Under the pieces are notes generated by a model. It was not told where the DNA came from. It was given only the letters and a program-made list of their open reading frames with translations, and searched no databases. A stretch of 6,578 bases of DNA from CAZEDL01 sp964585245 (GTDB taxonomy: Bacteria; Patescibacteriota; Patescibacteriia; Magasanikbacterales; GWA2-37-8). Location: NCBI GenBank assembly GCA_964585245.1, contig CAZPCV010000047.1, positions 1-6,578 of the forward strand, given 5' to 3'. Shown in pieces: positions 1 through 5,513 of this stretch (its first letter is position 1; every line of letters begins with the position of its first letter). Position numbers and translations under genes: made by a program.

Positions 1-511
1 CTGCTACGGATTGCACACGTCCGGCCGATAAGCCGCGGGCTACTTTGCGCCACAAAAAAGGCGACAAATTGTAACCAACCAGGCGATCTAAAATACGTCG
101 GGCTTGCTGGGCGTCTACTAATTGCAAATTTAACTGTCGTGGGTGTTCCACCGCGTGGAGCAGGGCGTTTTTGGTAATTTCATGAAAGGTAATCCGTTCC
201 GCTTTAGTGGGATCAATATCAAGAATGTGGGCCAGATGCCAAGAGATGGCTTCTCCTTCGCGGTCCTCATCAGTTGCGAACAGGATATGGTCAGATTTTT
301 TGGCCGCGTCTTTCAATTCTTTTACGACTTTCAATTTATCGCGATTAACGAGATAGTGGGGCTCAAAATTATTGTCGACATCTACGCCGATTTTACTTTT
401 GGGTAAATCACGCACGTGGCCAAATGATGATTTGATGATGTAGTTGCGGCCGAGGAACGCACTGATCGTTTTAGCTTTGGCTGGAGACTCGACGATAACG
501 AGTGTTTTCAT
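1..511 (-). CDS. topA: DNA topoisomerase I (type IA), N-terminal part, 3' end cut by window edge
   Basis: This enzyme relaxes negative supercoils by cutting and passing single strands, acting on the cytoplasmic nucleoid. I translated the minus strand from the ATG at 511-509 and read 170 open residues to the window edge. The Toprim domain starts with VIVESPAKAKTI at residues 5-16. The acidic metal-binding set is Glu8 plus Asp81, Asp83 and Glu85 in ATDEDREGEAISWH (79-92). The next family signatures follow in order: RITFHEIT (106-113), then QQARRILDRLVGYNLSPFLW (135-154) and GLSAGRVQSVA (160-170). The active-site tyrosine and the C-terminal zinc domains lie outside the window. The start is secure because residue 1 falls where the family begins (MKTLVIVESPAKAKTI). 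No Shine-Dalgarno sequence precedes it; the 25 bases upstream are A/T-rich. A good promoter lies about 100 bases upstream. Identification is near certain. Confidence 0.97.
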   Translation of the reverse strand, partial: MKTLVIVESPAKAKTISAFLGRNYIIKSSFGHVRDLPKSKIGVDVDNNFEPHYLVNRDKLKVVKELKDAAKKSDHILFATDEDREGEAISWHLAHILDIDPTKAERITFHEITKNALLHAVEHPRQLNLQLVDAQQARRILDRLVGYNLSPFLWRKVARGLSAGRVQSVA

Positions 512-560
512 GTGAGAAGAAATTTTTAATTTTTAATCGAGATTCAAGAACGATCAGCGC
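459..560 (-). promoter_or_regulatory. Possible long-range stem enclosing the topA start codon
   Basis: In the predicted topA transcript, bases 560-549 (GCGCUGAUCGUU) can pair with bases 470-459 (AACGAUCAGUGC, about codons 14-18) over 12 pairs, one of them G-U; a further U-G pair (561 with 458) may extend it. The 78-base loop contains the start codon at 511-509 and an A/U-rich stretch. The complementarity is read directly. Folding and any effect on translation are inferred, and a chance match of this length somewhere in the window is not surprising. Confidence 0.3.
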
Positions 561-609
561 AGGGTCAGAAATGGTGGGAGAAAAGATGGTTTCTGCTTGG
601 TATTTGATG

Positions 610-638
610 ATTTTAGGGTAGTTTGACAGGGCTGTCAA
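610..638 (-). promoter_or_regulatory. Sigma70-type promoter for topA
   Basis: On the minus strand, TTGACA (638-633) is followed by a 17-base spacer and TAAAAT (615-610), a perfect -35 and a five-of-six -10. Transcription would begin near base 603, giving topA an untranslated leader of roughly 90 bases. The -35 hexamer is one arm of the palindrome at 622-639, whose other arm holds the -35 of the opposite promoter. The hexamers are read directly; activity is inferred. Confidence 0.7.
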
Positions 639-639
639 A
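622..639. promoter_or_regulatory. 18-bp palindrome carrying both -35 elements; possible operator
   Basis: TTTGACAGGGCTGTCAAA consists of two perfect 8-base arms (622-629 and 632-639) around a GG centre. Each arm contains TTGACA for one of the two divergent promoters. The symmetry may only reflect two -35 boxes placed back to back. It also has the form of a dimeric regulator's operator, and a bound protein would cover both -35 regions. I cannot assign a regulator family from the sequence. Confidence 0.6.
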
Positions 640-652
640 TGAATCATATACT
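623..652 (+). promoter_or_regulatory. Sigma70-type promoter for the rightward membrane-anchored protein gene
   Basis: TTGACA (623-628), an 18-base spacer and TATACT (647-652) form a near-consensus promoter. The start of transcription would fall near 659-660. That is downstream of the ATG at 639 and about ten bases before the ATG at 669, so the promoter supports 669 as the translation start and a nearly leaderless mRNA. No Shine-Dalgarno sequence fits in the short leader. Confidence 0.75.
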
Positions 653-668
653 ATTTGTATTATTTTTT

Positions 669-1496
669 ATGGAAAAAAATATTCGTTTAATTCGCATTGC
701 CTTGGGAGTAGTGGTGCTGGTATTTGCGGTCTCTCTCTTGGTACAGCGAGTGATTAAAAATAAATCGCTTTTGTCTTCGGCTGTTTCCGATCAGGAAGTG
801 ATGGATACCGGTGCGGCTGGCCCCCTCAAAATAACTACTCCGAGTGAACGCCAGGAGGTATCAGCGCCGGCCGGATTCAGTGTGGTCGAAGATGACGAAC
901 GGGGAGTCTCGGTGCTTAAACAGGGAGATACGATCGTGGGTGAGTTGCCCAATGGGTGGGGAACGTACAAAACGAAAGCCATTCTCGTAACTGATGCGGC
1001 GATTTATCTGGCGAATTGTCCGCGAGAGGTGAATGGGTATATGTTGTTTGGTGTCTGCCCGCGGCGAATTTTTCAATTGAATCGAGCTACGAACGAATTG
1101 CGCAACACCGTAAACGGGGCACGAGGAAATCTGGATATGGCCGAAGATATTTCACCAGACGAGACCAAGGTAGCGCTGGGGCGGAGCGATAAAGCCGGTA
1201 GCGTGGCGCCGCTTATGGTGGTGGTGCGCTCGATTGCGGGGGATACCGAACACGTATTCCCGGTCGCAAGCGGCTACAATCAATTGGGTGATATTCATTT
1301 TTCTCCGGATGGAGAGAAATTGGCGTATGCGGTGGCGCTCGGCCGCCCGCGTGATGAGGCGGGTGCGGTGTTTATGATTGATTTAAAAACTGGAGTACAA
1401 AGCCAAGTCGCAAAGACGACTACCGCCAACAGTTATTTTCGGATAAAGGGTTGGAAAAATAACCAGACTGTTAATTACGAAGAGAGTGGGCTATAA
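669..1496 (+). CDS. Membrane-anchored protein of unknown function with TolB/PD40-like motifs
   Basis: I do not recognise this 275-residue protein. It has a short basic N-terminus (MEKNIRLIR), one hydrophobic segment at about residues 8-25 and then Lys/Arg, as expected for an N-in signal anchor, so the bulk would lie outside the cytoplasm. A linker of about 35 residues leads to a domain with two motifs typical of TolB/WD40-like (PD40) beta-propeller blades: ISPDETKVALG (161-171) and FSPDGEKLAYA (211-221). The length allows only a few blades, so this is a partial or small propeller or another beta-rich fold. Cys117 and Cys130 could form a disulfide. An in-frame ATG at 639 lies upstream of the predicted transcription start and would add a hydrophobic leader, so I chose 669. 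The gene has its own promoter and terminator and points against its neighbours. It could be a cell-surface or envelope protein; nothing seen indicates catalysis. Confidence 0.75.
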   Translation: MEKNIRLIRIALGVVVLVFAVSLLVQRVIKNKSLLSSAVSDQEVMDTGAAGPLKITTPSERQEVSAPAGFSVVEDDERGVSVLKQGDTIVGELPNGWGTYKTKAILVTDAAIYLANCPREVNGYMLFGVCPRRIFQLNRATNELRNTVNGARGNLDMAEDISPDETKVALGRSDKAGSVAPLMVVVRSIAGDTEHVFPVASGYNQLGDIHFSPDGEKLAYAVALGRPRDEAGAVFMIDLKTGVQSQVAKTTTANSYFRIKGWKNNQTVNYEESGL

Positions 1497-1511
1497 AAGT
1501 GACCAAACCAT

Positions 1512-2798
1512 TTAACGCCGGCCTTGCCAGGCGTTTTTTAATTGACTGGCAAGAAAGAGGGAGCCGGTAATGAGTAATGTATCAGCTGGTTTTACTTGTG
1601 TACGGACAAAAGCGAGCGCTTCTTCCGGATCAAGGAAAATATGTCGTTTAGTTCGGGGCAGATATTTTTTCAAGAGAGCGGCTAACAGGCCGGGATTGAG
1701 AGCGCTCCGATGTTTCTCGGTAGTAAAACGCGTACAAATAATGGTATCAGGATGAAGGGTTGCTAATTCTGTTATCATCGACTTAATATCTTTATCACCA
1801 GCAAAGCCGATGATAAGCCAGAGTTTGGCAGATTTTTTATACCGCCGATAGGGGGCGAGCGAGCGGACCGTAGTTCGGATCTTGTCGGGATTATGGGCGC
1901 CGTCGGCAATTACGAGTGGTTTCTTATTTATTATTTCCAGTCGCAGTGATAACTTCACCTGACGCAATCCCTTGGTAATACGTAACGGAGAAATTTCCAA
2001 GTGGGTTGCAACGGCCGCGGCTAGAGCGGCGTTACTCGACTGGTGCGGTTGTTCAAATAGAGTGTTGGTAGAAAAAGTGTTTACGTGGGCAGGTGTAACA
2101 CGGATTAAATTAGCCGTGTGTTGTTGGCACGCTTTGGCGAAGACCGCGCGAATGGCAGCCGAGGATTCGGCGGTAAAGACTGGAGCCGAGGTAGTGATAA
2201 TGCCCGCTTTTTGCCAGGCGATCGCTGATTTGGTCTTGCCTAACACCGCCGTATGATCGAGCCCGATTGTCGTAATAATTGCTACATCCTTGTGAGGAAT
2301 AATATTGGTGGAATCGTAGCGCCCACCCAGGCCTACTTCCAGAATGGCCCAGGTTACTTTTTGCTGGGCAAAATAAGTCAGACCCAGCGCGGTCAGCACT
2401 TCAAAATAAGAAGGCAAATCAGCGCCGAATTCTGTTAAGTAGTTTTCTAGGGCGCGTTTTATTTTTTGGACCAACGCAATAAAGTCTGCGGTCGGCATTA
2501 TGTTCCCCTGCAGGCTAAAGTGGCTGCGCGGGCCATTGAGGCCGGGCGACGTAAATAATCCGACCCGGCGTTTGTCGGCGCGCAGTATAGATTCGAGCAT
2601 GAGACAAACCGAACCTTTGCCGCTCGTGCCCGCAACGTGAATATAATGGGGGATACGTTGTTCCGGATTGCCCAGCAGATCCAGCAGCTTTTGCATCCGT
2701 TCTAAAAAATGTGTGGGATTGGCGCGATCTACCAGATATTCCGGGCGGGCAATCTGATGCAGGGACAGTAAGAATTGTTCAGCTTGAGGGAGGTTCAT
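1512..2798 (-). CDS. folC: Folylpolyglutamate synthase / dihydrofolate synthase family protein
   Basis: FolC is a cytoplasmic Mur-ligase-superfamily enzyme that adds glutamate to folates, and in many bacteria to dihydropteroate, using ATP. The 428 residues match the family length. The P-loop is HVAGTSGKGSV (54-64), followed by LEVGLGGRYDSTN (153-165), TTIGLDHTAVLGKTKSAIAWQKAGI (176-200), the C-terminal-domain motif ADGAHNPDKI (298-307) and GFAGDKD (331-337). The Lys of the usual EKAGI motif, the position carbamylated in this superfamily, is Lys197. Several usual residues differ: Ser59 in place of Asn in the P-loop, SPG (84-86) in place of SPH, and Gln196 in place of Glu. I therefore call the family firmly and leave open whether it has one or both activities. 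The start ATG overlaps the dprA stop as ATGA, indicating translational coupling. No other folate gene is visible here. The final codons form the terminator hairpin of the opposing gene. Confidence 0.93.
   Translation of the reverse strand: MNLPQAEQFLLSLHQIARPEYLVDRANPTHFLERMQKLLDLLGNPEQRIPHYIHVAGTSGKGSVCLMLESILRADKRRVGLFTSPGLNGPRSHFSLQGNIMPTADFIALVQKIKRALENYLTEFGADLPSYFEVLTALGLTYFAQQKVTWAILEVGLGGRYDSTNIIPHKDVAIITTIGLDHTAVLGKTKSAIAWQKAGIITTSAPVFTAESSAAIRAVFAKACQQHTANLIRVTPAHVNTFSTNTLFEQPHQSSNAALAAAVATHLEISPLRITKGLRQVKLSLRLEIINKKPLVIADGAHNPDKIRTTVRSLAPYRRYKKSAKLWLIIGFAGDKDIKSMITELATLHPDTIICTRFTTEKHRSALNPGLLAALLKKYLPRTKRHIFLDPEEALAFVRTQVKPADTLLITGSLFLASQLKNAWQGRR
1514..1539 (+). terminator. Intrinsic terminator of the rightward gene, embedded in the folC 3' end
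   Basis: AACGCCGGC (1514-1522) pairs with GCC (1526-1528) and GGCGTT (1530-1535), with a CTT loop and one bulged A at 1529. The run of six T (1534-1539) begins within the last stem bases. It starts 17 bases after the TAA of the rightward gene and also encodes the last residues and stop of convergent folC. On the minus strand no T-tract follows the hairpin, so it should work only for plus-strand transcription. Confidence 0.8.
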
Positions 2799-3877
2799 AG
2801 TTTGGTATATCTCATGCCGCCGATACTTTTGATGAGACCTTTTAATTCCATGAGGGTTAGTTGGCTGCTGATTATATTTGAAGGAAGAGCGGTAGTTTTT
2901 ACGATCAGATCAATTGATGTTCCTTCCGCGGACAACGTGTTAAAAATCAGTGTTTCGGTAGGGCTAAGTAAAGAAGCACGAGGCGTCTCTACCAGTTGGC
3001 GCATATTTTTTAATTGTAAGCCCTCGATAATATCATCGACTGAGGCAGTGAGTGTCGCACCGTCTTTAATTAGATGATTGTTACCGGCGCCGGTAGTGTT
3101 GGTAATGGAGTGCGGCACGGCGAAGACTTCGCGGTTGTAATCAAGAGCCGCTTTGGCGGTAATGAGGGCACCCGATTCAAGCGGTGCTTCCACTACGAGC
3201 GTGCCCAGGGTAAGGCCCGCAATCAAACGGTTGCGCGCAGGAAATGAATATTGAGTCGGAGAAAATCCGGGAGGATATTCAGAAATGACCGCTCCGCCTT
3301 CTTTGATAATGCGTGCGGCAAGAGCGCGGTGAGAGCTAGGGAAAATATGGTCTGTGTCCAGCCCCGAACCAAGCACGGCTATAGTTTGTCCGTGAGCTTT
3401 GAGAGTGGCTTCGTGCGCTATACCATCGATACCTAAAGCGAGGCCACTCACGACTACAATGCCACGCAGGGCCAGAGCTTCGCTTAGTTGTGCCGCCACC
3501 TGCGCTCCGTACGGAGTATGCCGCCGCGTGCCGACTACTGCTACGGCCGGATTCTCTAAGAGAGACTGTAATGAGCCGCGCACAAAGAGCGTGTGAGCAG
3601 GATCAGAAATTTCTTTTAATAGCCGGGGGTAGCCAGGCTCGGTGATAGAAACAGTGGTAATACCGTGGCGCTCCAAATTAGCTAATAGGGTTTCGGCGGG
3701 GCTCTCTTCGCGCCACCTGATGAAAGCGTCAGCAATAGCAGGGTCAAGCCCGGCAGCTACCAGCTCGGCCAGTTCGGCCGACCACAAAAGGCTAAGATCG
3801 CTAAAATAAGCAGCCAAGCGTTCGTAGCGACGGTAGGTAATTTGGGGGAAATGGGCCAGGGCTGCGTGATAATTCAT
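2795..3877 (-). CDS. dprA: DNA-processing protein DprA (Smf family)
   Basis: DprA binds incoming single-stranded DNA in the cytoplasm, protects it and loads RecA during natural transformation. The 360-residue protein has all three usual parts. An N-terminal helical, HhH-like region spans about 1-75. The Rossmann-like DNA-binding core spans about 80-290, with GTRRHTPYG (116-124), SGLALGIDGIAH (144-155), FPARNRLIAG (212-221), ESGALITAKAAL (234-245) and GAGNNHLIKDGA (263-274). A C-terminal winged-helix-like segment covers about 300-360 and ends in LMELKGLIKSIGGMRYTKL. Its ATG lies two bases after the stop of the M24 peptidase gene, and its TGA overlaps the folC start, so it sits in the middle of the operon. 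No strong Shine-Dalgarno sequence precedes it, which suggests translation by re-initiation. Other competence genes (comEC, comF, type IV pili) are not in this window. Identification is firm; the role in transformation is family knowledge. Confidence 0.97.
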   Translation of the reverse strand: MNYHAALAHFPQITYRRYERLAAYFSDLSLLWSAELAELVAAGLDPAIADAFIRWREESPAETLLANLERHGITTVSITEPGYPRLLKEISDPAHTLFVRGSLQSLLENPAVAVVGTRRHTPYGAQVAAQLSEALALRGIVVVSGLALGIDGIAHEATLKAHGQTIAVLGSGLDTDHIFPSSHRALAARIIKEGGAVISEYPPGFSPTQYSFPARNRLIAGLTLGTLVVEAPLESGALITAKAALDYNREVFAVPHSITNTTGAGNNHLIKDGATLTASVDDIIEGLQLKNMRQLVETPRASLLSPTETLIFNTLSAEGTSIDLIVKTTALPSNIISSQLTLMELKGLIKSIGGMRYTKL

Positions 3878-3879
3878 AC

Positions 3880-4938
3880 TTATGCAATCACAAACAATTC
3901 TTTTTTCTTAATTTTAGAAATTAATTCAGGGCCAGTAGCGGTGCACCGCACTAAATCCTCTAAACGTACTCCGCCCCAGCGGGGAATATAAATCCCTGGT
4001 TCAATCGTGAAGACGGAATCGACTTCAATGGTATCTTTTGAATGTAAAGAGAGTATTGGTCGTTCATGCACCGCAAGGCCAACTCCATGCCCCAAGGCAT
4101 GGCCAAAATATTTTCCATATCCTTTTGTTTCAATATAATCGCGGGCGATCTGGTCTAGTTTGGACGCGCGAACGCCCGGCCTTACTGCTTCGAGCGCAAA
4201 GCGCTGGGCATCGTACACTATTTGATAAACAGTTTTTTGTTTGATGGTTGGGGTGCCGAGGCTAAGAGTAACAGTTTCGTCTGCATGATACCCATGATAG
4301 ACACCGCCAAAATCTATCGTTAATAATTCACCACGTTTAATTAGTTTGGCACTTGCGACACCATGGGGCAGAGCCCCACGTACACCCGACGCGACTATCG
4401 TATCGAACCCGATGCGCTCGGCACCATACGTCAGCAGTAACGTTTCGAGGCGGCGGCGAATTTCGAATTCGGTTCGACCGGGTTTGATTTCGGGTAGTAC
4501 TTTTTTGAAAGCGTGTCTATTAATTAACAACGCTTCTTTTAAAAATTCAATTTCGGGGCGATTTTTTATGGTCCGTAAATAAGCGCTATCTTCGTGAATG
4601 GGGATGAGGGTTGCCTTGGACAATTGTTTTTGGAGCTCCGTATAGCGAGCGAGGGTGGTGTCGGCAGCAAATAATCCTAAGCGAATTTTTTTCCTGTTAG
4701 TGGCCAAGAGACGCTCAATAATTTTGGTTATCCCTTCTTTAGTATCTACTACTGTGACGTTTTTCGTTTCTTTCTGGGCCTGAATTAAATAGCGAAAATC
4801 GGTAAGTAAAAATAAGTGAAGAGGAGTAACTAATAAACAAGCGGTCGTGCCGGTAAAGCCGGTGAGATGCCGAATCGCAACGAGATCAGTGATAAATAAT
4901 CCGGTAAGAGAATTGGTCCGAAATATTTTAGTAAGCAT
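3880..4938 (-). CDS. M24-family metallopeptidase, probable Xaa-Pro aminopeptidase/dipeptidase
   Basis: This is a cytoplasmic pita-bread metallopeptidase, most like the short enzymes (about 350 residues) that remove an N-terminal residue before proline. A creatinase-like N-terminal domain covers about 1-125. The catalytic domain keeps all five dimetal ligands: Asp209 in TIDFGG, Asp220 in YHADET, His284 in GHALGHGVG, Glu313 in IEPGIYIP and Glu327 in GVRLED. His192 (ALPHG) and His291 (VHERP) match the substrate-binding histidines. The VHERP signature favours Xaa-Pro peptidases (PepP/PepQ) over methionine aminopeptidase, as does the presence of the creatinase-like domain. I give no symbol because PepP and PepQ cannot be separated by eye. 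The ATG overlaps the end of pth by 11 bases (4928-4938), in a different frame. dprA follows after two bases. No signal peptide is seen. Confidence 0.92.
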   Translation of the reverse strand: MLTKIFRTNSLTGLFITDLVAIRHLTGFTGTTACLLVTPLHLFLLTDFRYLIQAQKETKNVTVVDTKEGITKIIERLLATNRKKIRLGLFAADTTLARYTELQKQLSKATLIPIHEDSAYLRTIKNRPEIEFLKEALLINRHAFKKVLPEIKPGRTEFEIRRRLETLLLTYGAERIGFDTIVASGVRGALPHGVASAKLIKRGELLTIDFGGVYHGYHADETVTLSLGTPTIKQKTVYQIVYDAQRFALEAVRPGVRASKLDQIARDYIETKGYGKYFGHALGHGVGLAVHERPILSLHSKDTIEVDSVFTIEPGIYIPRWGGVRLEDLVRCTATGPELISKIKKKELFVIA

Positions 4939-5482
4939 AGGGAGCTGCTAGCCACTCTTTAAGAAGTGGTTCGCTTTGTACGATCGTATCAGTCAGGATA
5001 CTTTTTTCTGTGATGGTAAATTTGCCTAACACAAAATCACTGGTTTCTAGTAGTGCGGTTGTGCCCGGCGGCGCGGCGATCCCCAAGCGCAGGCGGGCAA
5101 AGGCTTTGCTCCCGAGCGTAGCGATAATTGATTTAATGCCGTTGTGCCCGGCGCTGCCCCGATCGGTTTGCCACCGATATTCGCCGAGAGGGATATCTTT
5201 GTCATCATGTACGACCACTATATCGTTGATAGCTATTTTATAGAAATCCTGTATCGCTCGCACGCTCACCCCGGAGTCGTTCATGAACGTTTGCGGTTTT
5301 ACTAACAGCGCTTTCTGATCATGAATAATGCCGGTACTGATGAGAGCGTGAAAATTTTTATTAAGCACAAAATCAGAACAGCCGTAATTTTTTGCATAAT
5401 AGTCCAAAGCCAAAAATCCCGCGTTATGGCGAGTAGAGGTATACTCTTTGCCCGGGTTACCCAGACCGACGATAAGTTTCAT
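4928..5482 (-). CDS. pth: Peptidyl-tRNA hydrolase
   Basis: Pth cleaves the ester between peptide and tRNA in peptidyl-tRNAs dropped by stalled ribosomes, recycling tRNA in the cytoplasm. The 184-residue product is close to the usual length. The N-terminal signature is MKLIVGLGNPGKEY followed by TRHNAGF. The conserved catalytic and binding residues are Asn9, His19 (catalytic base), Asn68 in QTFMNDSG, Asp93 in VHDDKDIPLG and Asn114 in GSAGHNGIKSI. LRLGIAAPPG (131-140) and FVLGKF (150-155) are also family features. The start is fixed by the canonical MKLIVGLGNPG. It begins 31 bases after the der stop with no visible Shine-Dalgarno sequence, terminator or convincing promoter in the gap, so cotranscription with der is likely. 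Its 3' end overlaps the M24 peptidase gene. Confidence 0.97.
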   Translation of the reverse strand: MKLIVGLGNPGKEYTSTRHNAGFLALDYYAKNYGCSDFVLNKNFHALISTGIIHDQKALLVKPQTFMNDSGVSVRAIQDFYKIAINDIVVVHDDKDIPLGEYRWQTDRGSAGHNGIKSIIATLGSKAFARLRLGIAAPPGTTALLETSDFVLGKFTITEKSILTDTIVQSEPLLKEWLAAPYAY

Positions 5483-5513
5483 ATGAATACGGGACGCAGA
5501 AAAATTGCTTATA

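Noticed and set aside
143..406. Plus-strand open frame of 87 codons opposite topA
   Set aside because: It lies wholly antisense to well-conserved topA Toprim codons and resembles no family; it is a shadow frame.
523..536. Tandem repeat of TTTTTAA upstream of topA
   Set aside because: Only two 7-base copies of low-complexity A/T sequence; it may keep the start region unstructured, but does not justify a repeat feature.
639..668. In-frame ATG at 639 as the start of the rightward gene
   Set aside because: It lies between the -35 and -10 of the predicted promoter and so would not be transcribed from it. Starting at 669 gives a clean basic N-terminus followed by one membrane segment.
791..1076. 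Two minus-strand open frames inside the rightward gene
   Set aside because: They overlap each other and a plus-strand gene with its own promoter, anchor and terminator, and show no recognisable motif.
1972..2256. Plus-strand open frame of 94 codons opposite folC
   Set aside because: It is antisense to conserved folC sequence, with no promoter or family resemblance seen.
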